34,286 bases of DNA, from positions 1-34,286 of the forward strand of contig CBFDUE010000016.1 of assembly GCA_965613025.1 (NCBI GenBank), written 5' to 3'. The notes under the pieces were generated by a model. That model did no database searches. It saw only the letters and a list, made by a program, of their open reading frames with translations, and was not told the DNA's origin. A program made the position numbers and the translations under genes. Below, in pieces: positions 6,837 through 13,909 of the stretch (the stretch's first letter is position 1; the number at the start of each line of letters is the position of its first letter). Source of the DNA: CAYTXJ01 sp965613025. Its GTDB lineage: Bacteria; Desulfobacterota; DSM-4660; Desulfatiglandales; JALVMZ01.

Positions 6837-8586
6837 GATAATCTTAAAAGATGCCCTTAAAGGATATAGCCATGATCTTGAAAAACTGATTTCTCCAAAG
6901 GAGACTGTTAGACGCTTTTATAAGAGATTAAAAGAGGTGGATATGGATATCCTTGCTGACACTGTGCGAATTGACAATGGAAGGCTGGGAATCCCTGTCT
7001 ATTTCAGCATCTGTGGCAGGGATGCTAAACGGATAATTGGGACAAAAAAACAGATGGGAAAAGGAGGAACTCCTGAGCAGGCAGAGGCAAGTGCTATAAT
7101 GGAACTTGCAGAGAGATTCAGCTTTTTTAGCTTTTCTAAGGATCCTAAGAACTTTTTGAAAGTCTCATTTAAGGATATTAAGAATCAAAAGGCCCTTGCA
7201 TTTGAATATATAGTAAGATCTGTACATGATAAGACCGACAGATTGGACAGAGTTGAAGAGGTATTTTCTCATATCCCTTTAAGGTGGACATGGGCATATA
7301 ATATGACTAAGTCAGAGGAGGTCCTCATTCCCTTTGACTGGTTCTATCTTATAAATGAATTTAACGGAACCTCTGCAGGAAATTGTAATGAAGAGGCCAT
7401 ATGTCAGGGTATATGTGAAGTGGTTGAAAGGCATGTATCATCCATAATAAGCAGAAAAAGGTTAAAAAGACCCCACATAAGGGTCCAATCCATAAAAGAT
7501 AAGGTCAGCTTAGATCTTATAAATAGATATAAGAGGGTTGGGGTAAATCTTTTCATTTCAGATTTTACATTGGATATGGGCATCCCCTCAGTGGGAGTCT
7601 TAGCCTACGATCCATCCACATATCCTGAAAAGAGTGAGATTGTCTGGACTGCCGGAACTACCACAAATCCATATAAATCCCTGAATAGAGCTCTTACTGA
7701 AGTGGCACAACTTGCTGGAGATTTTAACACCTCTTCCAATTATGTCCCAAGTGGACTTCCCAAATTTAAAGATCTTAAAGAGGCACATTTTGTGATGGAG
7801 CCATCAGAGTGGAAAGATATGGATTCCCTTCCTGATATCTCTGATAAAAATATAAAGATAGAGGTAGAGAGCTGTATTCATGCCCTATGGAATAGGGGTT
7901 TTGAGGTAATAGTGCTAAATATTACCCATCCCAAATTAGATATTCCCGCCTTTTATACCATAATTCCAGGAGCCCACTTTAGAGAGAGGACGCTTTCAGA
8001 TGTGGCAATGACCTTGGGAAGGGTTGTGTGTGAGATAGAAGATCCTGAATCTGCCTTAGAGATGCTAAAATATATGGACCGTGTCTTACCCAATAGATAC
8101 TTTCTTAATTTTTATATGGGACTATGTCACTTAAAGATCTCCCAATGGCACAGGGCAGAAATTGCATTTAGAGATGCCCTGAGTCTTAATCCTCCAGATT
8201 GTGACAGAGTCAGTATATATTCTCACTTAGCCTATTGCCTAAAAGAGATGTCAAGATTTAAAGAGGCAATTGAACTGTGTCAGAAGGCACTGGAATATGA
8301 CAGTGATAGGCAAGATCTATTTAATATTATGGGATATTGTTATTATAGGCTTAAAGAGCATCAAAAGGCCATTGATTGCTTTATGGAAGCAGTAAGAATT
8401 GATCCCTCTTCTGCCATTGATTATGCCAATATTGGGGTCAATTATAGGCTACTCGGTAAAAGGGATAAGGCCATTGCCTTCTACCTCTTAGCCTTACAGC
8501 TTGATCCAGATATGGAATTTGTAAAAGAGCATCTTCTCTCTATGGGGATAGATCCAGAAGGAGAGAAATCTGCAGATGCAATATGA
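6820..8586 (+). CDS. YcaO-domain protein with C-terminal TPR repeats
   Basis: YcaO proteins are ATP-dependent cyclodehydratases or thioamide synthases acting on peptide backbones. In this 588-residue protein the YcaO ATP/Mg motifs are visible: SAIMELAERF (91-100; E95, E98) and NCNEEAICQGICEVVERH (188-205; E192, E200, E203, R204), with spacing like E. coli YcaO. From about residue 430 at least four tetratricopeptide repeats follow (for example FKEAIELCQKALEYDSD and HQKAIDCFMEAVRIDPSS), a likely partner- or substrate-binding platform. The ATG at 6820 has AGGAGG 4-5 bases upstream and overlaps larE by 17 bases; an earlier in-frame ATG (6778) lies deep inside larE with no site. A LarE partner suggests sulfur delivery (thioamidation), as TfuA does for archaeal McrA; this is inference. 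No precursor peptide gene was found. Confidence 0.88.
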   Translation: MKRRGKIILKDALKGYSHDLEKLISPKETVRRFYKRLKEVDMDILADTVRIDNGRLGIPVYFSICGRDAKRIIGTKKQMGKGGTPEQAEASAIMELAERFSFFSFSKDPKNFLKVSFKDIKNQKALAFEYIVRSVHDKTDRLDRVEEVFSHIPLRWTWAYNMTKSEEVLIPFDWFYLINEFNGTSAGNCNEEAICQGICEVVERHVSSIISRKRLKRPHIRVQSIKDKVSLDLINRYKRVGVNLFISDFTLDMGIPSVGVLAYDPSTYPEKSEIVWTAGTTTNPYKSLNRALTEVAQLAGDFNTSSNYVPSGLPKFKDLKEAHFVMEPSEWKDMDSLPDISDKNIKIEVESCIHALWNRGFEVIVLNITHPKLDIPAFYTIIPGAHFRERTLSDVAMTLGRVVCEIEDPESALEMLKYMDRVLPNRYFLNFYMGLCHLKISQWHRAEIAFRDALSLNPPDCDRVSIYSHLAYCLKEMSRFKEAIELCQKALEYDSDRQDLFNIMGYCYYRLKEHQKAIDCFMEAVRIDPSSAIDYANIGVNYRLLGKRDKAIAFYLLALQLDPDMEFVKEHLLSMGIDPEGEKSADAI

Positions 8587-8606
8587 TCTGTTCTGGCCTA
8601 TTTCAC

Positions 8607-9383
8607 TTATCTTATAGACCACCAGGGTTCTCTCTTTTCCTTAAACGCCTGTATCCCCTCTTTTGCCTCTTCATGGGTGCAGAGTCTTGCAAATGCCTCA
8701 TTCATAAATTCAAATGCCTTTTCATATTCAAGTTCAATAGCATTATAAAAGGCCCTCTTTGCATGCTGAAGCGCAAATGGGCTTTTCTTTGAAAATATCA
8801 TTGCAAACCTTTTGGTCTCTTCTTCCAAGCTATCTGCAGGAAAGACCCTATTAATTATTCCCATATTGAGTGCCTGCTCAGCCCCTATAAACTTTCCAGA
8901 TAGGAGCATCTCCAGTGCCCTTTTCCTCCCCACTGAACGAGATAAGGGCACAACAGGCCCAACACAGTTGAGCCCCACGTTTATGGCAGTAAGACCAATC
9001 CGTGCATCCTCAGATGCAGTGGCAAGATCAGATGCTGCCACAAGCCCTGCTCCATTTGCGGCGGCAACGCCATGAACCTGTGAAATAACAGGCTTTTTCA
9101 ATTGAGAGATTCTAACCAGAGGTCTTTCCATCTTCTCAATCCAATCCCTATATTCATTTGCGCCCTTTCCATAAAATTCTTCAAGGTCAATTCCTGCTGA
9201 AAATACCTTACCATTACCCTTGATAATTATGACTCTGACATCTGGATCGTTATCAAATTCAATTAAGGCCCTATCCAATTCATCTGCTAAGGGGCTATTA
9301 AAGGTGTTTAATTTATCTGGCCTATTTAAGATAATATAACCCAGGTGAAAGTCCCTTTTTTCCATCAATATTGTATCCATCAT
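8607..9383 (-). CDS. enoyl-CoA hydratase/isomerase family protein, ECHDC3-like
   Basis: Crotonase-fold protein of 258 aa. Oxyanion-hole segments are present: FSAGIDLEEF (61-70) and NGAGLVAASD (110-119). Aligned to rat mitochondrial enoyl-CoA hydratase, the two catalytic glutamates (E144, E164) correspond to G113 and A133, so ordinary hydration is unlikely. The segment INVGLNCVGPVVPLSRSV and the following RKRALEMLLSG resemble the ECHDC3 subgroup, whose reaction is not settled. Two ATGs in tandem follow GGGGGTAGG; the first is used. It is a single gene, convergent with the YcaO gene (20-base gap), with its own promoter candidate upstream. Confidence 0.85.
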   Translation of the reverse strand: MMDTILMEKRDFHLGYIILNRPDKLNTFNSPLADELDRALIEFDNDPDVRVIIIKGNGKVFSAGIDLEEFYGKGANEYRDWIEKMERPLVRISQLKKPVISQVHGVAAANGAGLVAASDLATASEDARIGLTAINVGLNCVGPVVPLSRSVGRKRALEMLLSGKFIGAEQALNMGIINRVFPADSLEEETKRFAMIFSKKSPFALQHAKRAFYNAIELEYEKAFEFMNEAFARLCTHEEAKEGIQAFKEKREPWWSIR

Positions 9384-9409
9384 CCTACCCCCTCAAAATT
9401 ATTATTAAT

Positions 9410-9439
9410 ACTATAGACCATTTTCTTATAAAGATTCAA
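9410..9439 (-). promoter_or_regulatory. candidate promoter of the crotonase gene
   Basis: On the minus strand TTGAAT (9439-9434), 18-base spacer and TATAGT (9415-9410), about 27 bases before the ATG. Sequence match only; AT-rich surroundings make chance matches possible. Confidence 0.4.
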
Positions 9440-9471
9440 ACAGGATTTTTTGCGTTTTAACCTCTTTGGTG

Positions 9472-9500
9472 TTGATTTAGTCAAAAAAAAGAATTATTAT
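9472..9500 (+). promoter_or_regulatory. promoter of tRNA-Pro
   Basis: TTGATT (9472-9477), a 17-base spacer and TATTAT (9495-9500) sit directly before the tRNA, placing the transcription start within a few bases of its 5' end, as expected for a short tRNA leader. Confidence 0.55.
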
Positions 9501-9508
9501 CTTTTTAT

Positions 9509-9582
9509 CGGGGCGTGGCGCAGCCTGGTAGCGCATCTGCTTTGGGAGCAGAGGGTCGGAGGTTCAAATCCTCTCGCCCCGA
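9509..9582 (+). tRNA. tRNA-Pro (anticodon UGG)
   Basis: A complete cloverleaf can be drawn by eye. The acceptor stem pairs CGGGGCG (9509-9515) with CGCCCCG (9575-9581), discriminator A9582. The D arm is GCGC/GCGC; the anticodon stem TCTGC/GCAGA encloses TTTGGGA with anticodon TGG; the T arm is GGAGG-TTCAAAT-CCTCT with one G-U pair. CCA is not encoded. It ends four bases from the convergent birA stop codon, with no obvious intrinsic terminator of its own. Confidence 0.97.
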
Positions 9583-9585
9583 TCT

Positions 9586-10569
9586 TTAATATCGGATGGA
9601 GATATCAGCACTTATAAGTCTCTGAATCTCTCCTTCTTTTGTCTTAATTAGAAGTGAACCATCGGATGCCAAATCCCATGCAAAGGCCTCATATGGGGGA
9701 TCATCTAATACCGTAATATTTCGTCCAAGGGTATTATTTAGTTGTCTCCATCTGCCTATTATCTTCTGGTCTTCTTTACCTAAGAGATAAAGGTAGTATC
9801 TATCAAGACTTTCAAGGAGTACCTTTAAAAGCTCCCACTTTGATATGCTCTTACCTGAAATCTCCCTGAGAGATGATGCAAGGGCTCTGATCTCTTTTGA
9901 AAATGCATCTTGTGGAGTTTCCAGATTTATTCCGATGCCCAGAATCACATATCTTATGATATCGGGCTCAATAAAGCTCTCTGCAAGTATTCCACCTATC
10001 TTTTTATTCTCTACGTATATATCGTTTGGCCACTTTATCTTTGCATCTATATTAAATCTATCCCTTATTGCCTCTGCCACTGCCACACCTGCCATTATGG
10101 AGATAAAGGGAAGCCTTTGTGCCTCAAGCCCTGGCCTGAGGATCATGGACATATAGATTCCTACTCCTTGGGGCGATTCCCATCTTCTACCTCTCCTTCC
10201 CCTCCCCTGAGTCTGGGTTTCTGCTATAATTACTGTGCCTTCTTGCTCCCCCTTAATTGCATAATCCTTTGCCACATCTTGGGTTGAAGTGGTCTTTTCA
10301 AGATGATAGATCCTTTTCCCAATGATCTCGGTTCTCAGATCTGCCATAAGTTCATAGGAGATAGGAAGTTGAGATGAATCCTTCAGTCTATAGCCTATAC
10401 GAGGCCTGGATTCTATATTATACCCTAACTTTTTCAGCTTTTTTATCCTCTTCCATACAGATGCCCTGCTTATATTAAGCCTTTCTGCCAGCTCTTGACC
10501 TGATATAAAGGCCCCCTTTTTTAATTCCTTTAAAATCAATGTATCTCTTAAAATATCACCTTTTACCAT
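9586..10569 (-). CDS. birA: bifunctional biotin-protein ligase / biotin operon repressor BirA
   Basis: Activates biotin to biotinyl-AMP and attaches it to carboxylase carrier domains; with the N-terminal helix-turn-helix it can also repress biotin genes. Seen: winged-helix domain at about 5-65 (SGQELAERLNISRASVWKRI), the ligase nucleotide loop GRGRRGRRWESPQG, KWPNDIYVENKKIGGILAES, and a C-terminal SH3-like domain (about 280-327). The length of 327 aa is typical of the bifunctional class. It lies 13 bases downstream of the toxin gene in the same direction, so it probably shares the surE/TA transcript. The 3' end faces tRNA-Pro. Confidence 0.95.
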   Translation of the reverse strand: MVKGDILRDTLILKELKKGAFISGQELAERLNISRASVWKRIKKLKKLGYNIESRPRIGYRLKDSSQLPISYELMADLRTEIIGKRIYHLEKTTSTQDVAKDYAIKGEQEGTVIIAETQTQGRGRRGRRWESPQGVGIYMSMILRPGLEAQRLPFISIMAGVAVAEAIRDRFNIDAKIKWPNDIYVENKKIGGILAESFIEPDIIRYVILGIGINLETPQDAFSKEIRALASSLREISGKSISKWELLKVLLESLDRYYLYLLGKEDQKIIGRWRQLNNTLGRNITVLDDPPYEAFAWDLASDGSLLIKTKEGEIQRLISADISIRY

Positions 10570-10582
10570 TAATCCTAATTAT

Positions 10583-10858
10583 CTATTTAAAAAGCCTATT
10601 ATGAGTTCCTATGCGGGCAAGGACTAAATCTTGATCTCTTTTCTTATAGATAATTAAAAGATCACCACCTAAGTGGAACTCCCTAAAACCCTTCCAATGT
10701 CCCTGAAGTTCGTGATCCTTAGCTTCTGGCGGTAGTCTCTTCTTATTGATTAAGAGATTCAGGTATTCCACATATCTTTGAAACTGGGAATCGGTCATCC
10801 TTACCTTTCTTAGATCCTTCAGAAATTGCCTATGTCTTTTGAGCCTCAGCTTCAACAA
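10583..10858 (-). CDS. YafQ-family mRNA interferase toxin
   Basis: RelE-superfamily ribosome-dependent endoribonuclease toxin of the YafQ type, 91 aa. The residues reported as important in E. coli YafQ are all matched with a one-residue shift: H49, H62, D66, H86 and F90, within HELQGHWKG, REFHLGGDLLIIYK and RIGTHNRLF. The start overlaps the antitoxin gene by 29 bases, the usual arrangement. Apparently intact, so likely active when freed from antitoxin. Confidence 0.92.
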   Translation of the reverse strand: MLKLRLKRHRQFLKDLRKVRMTDSQFQRYVEYLNLLINKKRLPPEAKDHELQGHWKGFREFHLGGDLLIIYKKRDQDLVLARIGTHNRLFK

Positions 10859-11105
10859 TCATCTCCTCTAAGGAGGTATCTTCAACATTTTTATCCATTT
10901 CAATGTCCTCCATAACCCTCTCTGTAACAGCATTTGGGACTTTCAACGGAAAAGGAATCTTTCCTGAACTTGCTACCTTCTGAAGAAAAAGATTAATAGC
11001 TCCTGACATGGAAAGCCCATATTTTAAAAAGATGTGCTTTGCCTTCTCTTTAGCCTCCCTATCTATATATATATGTGTCTTAACCTTTTCTACTATCTGG
11101 GCCAT
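10830..11105 (-). CDS. RelB/DinJ-family antitoxin
   Basis: Antitoxin partner of the YafQ-like toxin, 91 aa. N-terminal ribbon-helix-helix segment (KVKTHIYIDREAKEKAKHIF, then KYGLSMSGAINLFLQKVA) is the DinJ/RelB DNA-binding and dimerisation motif; the acidic C-terminal half should wrap the toxin. AAGGGAGG precedes the ATG. DinJ-like antitoxins usually repress their own promoter, but only 39 bases separate this gene from surE and no clear operator palindrome is visible there. Confidence 0.92.
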   Translation of the reverse strand: MAQIVEKVKTHIYIDREAKEKAKHIFLKYGLSMSGAINLFLQKVASSGKIPFPLKVPNAVTERVMEDIEMDKNVEDTSLEEMIVEAEAQKT

Positions 11106-11144
11106 AATTAACGCCTCCCTTAATATGAGCTTCTTAACATTTTA

Positions 11145-11909
11145 TCACTTAAAATACCTTGACACAAGGCCTGTCAATCTCTCATATTCCTTCTCATCAG
11201 TGAGGTCATAGTGAATTGGGGTGATAGATATCCAACCCTCTGAAACAGCAGTTGCATCATCATTGGGATCTCCATCCTCCACAAACTTTTCTCCTTTTAA
11301 CCAGTAATATATATTTCCTCTGGGATCTTTTCTTCGTTCATAGCTCTCTTCAAAATGGCTCATACCCTGTCTTGTGATCTTCACACCCCTTATCTTTTCA
11401 GGAGGAAGGGAAGGAATGTTTATATTAAGTGCGATGCCATTGGAAGGTGGGATCTCTTCTATAAATGAGATAATCTTTTTAGCGAATCTTGCTGCAAAAC
11501 TGTAATCTGGATTCCTTCTTGTATTTAAAGATATGGCAACTGAAGGGATCCCCTGAAATGCCCCTTCTGTTGCAGCAGACACAGTTCCAGAGTAGAGCAC
11601 ATTTACACCCAAATTAGCTCCCAGATTTATCCCTGAAATTATCATATCAGGTCTTTGGGCCATAAGCTCTTGAACCCCTATCTTTACGCAATCTGCAGGA
11701 GTCCCCCTTATGGCATATCCATAAAATTTTCCCTCCTTATATATCTCCATTACCCGTAAGGGCATAGTAAGGGTTATTGCATGTCCTACAGCACTCATCT
11801 CTGTCTCAGGAGCTATAATGGTAATATCATGTTCCTTAATCAATTCCCTATACAGGGCCTCAAGTCCTAAAGAGTATATGCCATCATCATTTGTAAGAAG
11901 TATCTTCAA
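11145..11909 (-). CDS. surE: 5'/3'-nucleotidase SurE
   Basis: Metal-dependent survival protein phosphatase that dephosphorylates nucleoside monophosphates. Seen: N-terminal KILLTNDDGI with the metal-binding Asp pair, SAVGHAITLT, RGTPADCVKIG, and the long signature PDMIISGINLGANLG followed by NVLYSGTVSAATEGA. The TTG at 11909 is preferred because it gives MKILLTNDDGI, the canonical SurE N terminus, with the Shine-Dalgarno AGGAGGTG ending nine bases upstream; the in-frame GTG at 11921 overlaps that site. Probable first gene of a minus-strand transcript continuing into the toxin-antitoxin pair and birA. Confidence 0.93.
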   Translation of the reverse strand: MKILLTNDDGIYSLGLEALYRELIKEHDITIIAPETEMSAVGHAITLTMPLRVMEIYKEGKFYGYAIRGTPADCVKIGVQELMAQRPDMIISGINLGANLGVNVLYSGTVSAATEGAFQGIPSVAISLNTRRNPDYSFAARFAKKIISFIEEIPPSNGIALNINIPSLPPEKIRGVKITRQGMSHFEESYERRKDPRGNIYYWLKGEKFVEDGDPNDDATAVSEGWISITPIHYDLTDEKEYERLTGLVSRYFK

Positions 11910-11918
11910 ATCTACCAC

Positions 11919-11926
11919 CACCTCCT
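11919..11926 (-). promoter_or_regulatory. Shine-Dalgarno that decides the surE start
   Basis: AGGAGGTG on the minus strand (11926-11919). The GTG at 11921 lies inside it, so the site serves the TTG at 11909 or, with poor spacing, the GTG at 11918. Confidence 0.55.
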
Positions 11927-11944
11927 GATATTACATATCTTAAT

Positions 11945-11972
11945 ATTATTAACTTAGAGTTTAATTTTTCAA
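11945..11972 (-). promoter_or_regulatory. candidate surE promoter
   Basis: Minus strand TTGAAA (11972-11967), 16-base spacer, AATAAT (11950-11945), about 35 bases before the start. It is the best match in this AT-rich stretch, but weak. Confidence 0.33.
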
Positions 11973-12015
11973 TCTTTCATTGCACATGTACACTAAATCC
12001 TTTAATATGTAATCT

Positions 12016-12042
12016 GAGAGCTTTGAATTTTTCAAAGCTCTC
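12016..12042. repeat. perfect 12-bp inverted repeat, leader hairpin I
   Basis: GAGAGCTTTGAA (12016-12027) and TTCAAAGCTCTC (12031-12042) are perfect inverse complements around a 3-base loop. No T-run follows on either strand, so it is not a normal intrinsic terminator. CAAAGCTCTCA of the right arm recurs as a direct repeat at 12127-12137, immediately after the ATG of the next gene, so the left arm could pair there instead. Confidence 0.8.
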
Positions 12043-12084
12043 ATAAAAAAAGCTGTAATTATGGGTTATTTAAAGTTAATTTTT

Positions 12085-12126
12085 GGGGGTCTGGGGGTAT
12101 AACCCCCAGTGTAAAAAGGGGTTATG
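12085..12126 (+). promoter_or_regulatory. mutually exclusive hairpins covering the start site of the next gene
   Basis: CTGGGGGT (12091-12098) pairs with ACCCCCAG (12102-12109) over a 3-base loop. ATAACCCC (12099-12106) also pairs perfectly with GGGGTTAT (12118-12125), which contains the only Shine-Dalgarno-like bases and the AU of the ATG. The two structures share 12102-12106 and cannot coexist, the logic of a sequestor/anti-sequestor translational switch. A third option is GGGGGT (12085-12090) with ACCCCC (12102-12107). Pairings are seen directly; a regulatory role is inference. No known riboswitch aptamer was recognised. Confidence 0.45.
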
Positions 12127-13014
12127 CAAAGCTCTCAATCTGTTATGAAAAGGGGTTCGTTATATCAGAGGATATTTTTGATAATAGTGATTATAGCAAG
12201 TGGTTTGGTGGGATATATCTTGGGATATGAAAAGGGATATAAGAAGAAGGGCTGGATAGTAATAAAGAAGATAACCCCCCAAGTTGATAAGATCAGACTT
12301 AACTCACCCCCCTCTTTACCTGAAAATACAGAGTCAAAGGTATGGGTTGTAAAGGAGAAAGTGCCTGTATATCCTGGAAATCTGCCTTGTGATGAGATAC
12401 AGAGACAGCTGTTGGATATACTAAGTGGAATATATCAGTTAAGAGATAGATATCCCAAACAGAGTGAAGTGGCCTATCTAAATGGCCTTATTAAGACTCT
12501 TCTCTCTCGTGCTCCCATACCTTCAGGTGAAGTGATGAATAGTTCACTGCTTTTGGAAAATATATTTTACCTATACAGAATGCTTGGAAGGGCAGAGATC
12601 AGCTTTATTAAAGGCATACTCAAAGAGCTTGAAGGGGATATGGAATACAATATGGCCCTCTTCTTTTACTATCTTAAAAAAGGTTCTGCATGTAAAAAGA
12701 GATATATCTTGATCCCCCGTTTTAAAGATCTATATAGATGGGCAGGCTTCTTTTTAAACACCTTGGGCGGCAGAGCCTATCTCTTTAGAAGGGATCTTAA
12801 GTTTAGACTCTTAATGAGTTTCTACTGTTCCCTGATAGTACATGAAGCCGATTTAAGACATCAAAATAGCTATGGGATAGATCTGCTACCCGAAATTCAA
12901 TTCCTGCTCGAAGAGATCTCCCTTATGGATAATCTCACTTACAGAGATATATATGTGGAGCGACTAAGGGAGATGAAAGACTATTATTTAGCTCATAGAG
13001 AAGCCAGATCATAG
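12124..13014 (+). CDS. membrane-anchored protein of unknown function
   Basis: A 296-residue protein I do not recognise. A hydrophobic helix at about 18-36 (IFLIIVIIASGLVGYILGY) is followed by a basic stretch, a proline- and lysine-containing linker (to about 85) and a mostly helical soluble domain of about 210 residues. With the basic N terminus inside, the soluble part would be outside the cytoplasmic membrane. Cys91 and Cys197 are the only obvious cysteines noted. The ATG used has AAGGGG only two bases upstream; a second ATG (12145) has no visible site. The gene stands alone, divergent from surE and convergent with the FGase gene, overlapping its end by six bases, and is preceded by a structured leader. 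Confidence 0.65.
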   Translation: MQSSQSVMKRGSLYQRIFLIIVIIASGLVGYILGYEKGYKKKGWIVIKKITPQVDKIRLNSPPSLPENTESKVWVVKEKVPVYPGNLPCDEIQRQLLDILSGIYQLRDRYPKQSEVAYLNGLIKTLLSRAPIPSGEVMNSSLLLENIFYLYRMLGRAEISFIKGILKELEGDMEYNMALFFYYLKKGSACKKRYILIPRFKDLYRWAGFFLNTLGGRAYLFRRDLKFRLLMSFYCSLIVHEADLRHQNSYGIDLLPEIQFLLEEISLMDNLTYRDIYVERLREMKDYYLAHREARS

Positions 13015-13782
13015 CTTCAAAGCGAGCTCTTGAAATATCTTATATAGTCTTCCTGTTATTTCAGCAATTGCTCCCAGATCAAGATGTATATTGTCCTCTT
13101 TAAGATAGAGGGATTGGTTTATTTCTATCTGTATGGCAAACTTACCTCTTTTAATCATCTCTTTACCATAATGGGTGGTTATATAACCACCAGAATATGG
13201 CCTATTTATGGATACTGTAAATCCCCATCTTTCAAATATCTCCTTTAACTCCTCCAGCAGAGGCTCAGGGCAGGTAATATTCCCCTTTTCTTTTACTAAA
13301 TGACCATCTTGATCCCCATTGTTTCCAAGAACAATATCCTTTCTCCATTTAAAGGCATCAGGTGCACCTGGTGGCCCAATAGCAGATAGAGAATGGCAAT
13401 CAAAGAGACCGAATATATCAGGATTTTCAATGGCCTCTCTAAGTCTCCTATGATATGGCCAGTAAAACTGAGAAAGCCTCTCTTCTATATCCTCCTTTCC
13501 TGGCTCCATACCCTGCCGGTAGATTCTGCGGTTATGATAATCTAAGACAGGAACTACTCCTCTGGGGCTGAGATCTCCAGGGGATCTGTTGAGATCTACC
13601 ACCAATCTACTCCATCTTGCCCAAATAATTGTCTTTACTGGGATATTAGCAAATATCTCTCTGCTTCCCAGATCCACTGAATCCAGTATCTCATCTTCAT
13701 TGAGACATATGGAATCTCTTAAGTATCTCGGGATATTTATGGAACAATGGGGTATGGAAAATACAAAAGGAAATCTTACCAT
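13009..13782 (-). CDS. N-formylglutamate amidohydrolase family protein
   Basis: Zinc-dependent FGase-family hydrolase (PF05013-type), 257 aa. Seen: FSIPHCSINIPRYL (8-21), RLVVDLNRSPGD (72-83, includes the substrate-binding Asn-Arg), IFGLFDCHSLSAIGP with the metal-binding His, and SGGYITTHYGK (197-207) plus a late AIQIEINQSLY. Family members deformylate N-formylglutamate in histidine degradation, but no hut gene is here and related proteins act on other N-acyl substrates, so the substrate is open. Monocistronic: the acs terminator lies upstream, and GGAAGATGGG precedes the ATG. Confidence 0.85.
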   Translation of the reverse strand: MVRFPFVFSIPHCSINIPRYLRDSICLNEDEILDSVDLGSREIFANIPVKTIIWARWSRLVVDLNRSPGDLSPRGVVPVLDYHNRRIYRQGMEPGKEDIEERLSQFYWPYHRRLREAIENPDIFGLFDCHSLSAIGPPGAPDAFKWRKDIVLGNNGDQDGHLVKEKGNITCPEPLLEELKEIFERWGFTVSINRPYSGGYITTHYGKEMIKRGKFAIQIEINQSLYLKEDNIHLDLGAIAEITGRLYKIFQELALKL

Positions 13783-13850
13783 CCCATCTTCCCATATATC
13801 TTATCTACAACCCTAAGTGAATAGCTAAATCTCCCCTTTATTATTTATGA

Positions 13851-13886
13851 AATAAAAAAGGCCTCCCTTATAAAAGAGGAGGCCTT
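13851..13886 (-). terminator. intrinsic terminator of the acs operon
   Basis: Inverted repeat AAGGCCTCC (13858-13866) and GGAGGCCTT (13878-13886). Read on the minus strand the GC-rich hairpin is followed by TTTTTTATT, a standard rho-independent terminator, 24 bases after the acsE stop codon. Confidence 0.88.
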
Positions 13887-13909
13887 AAAGTAAAAGACAT
13901 CTTTTCTTT

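Noticed and set aside
12016..12042. Perfect inverted repeat as an intrinsic terminator
   Set aside because: Neither strand has a U-run directly after the stem, and the flanking genes are divergent, so no transcript ends here by position.
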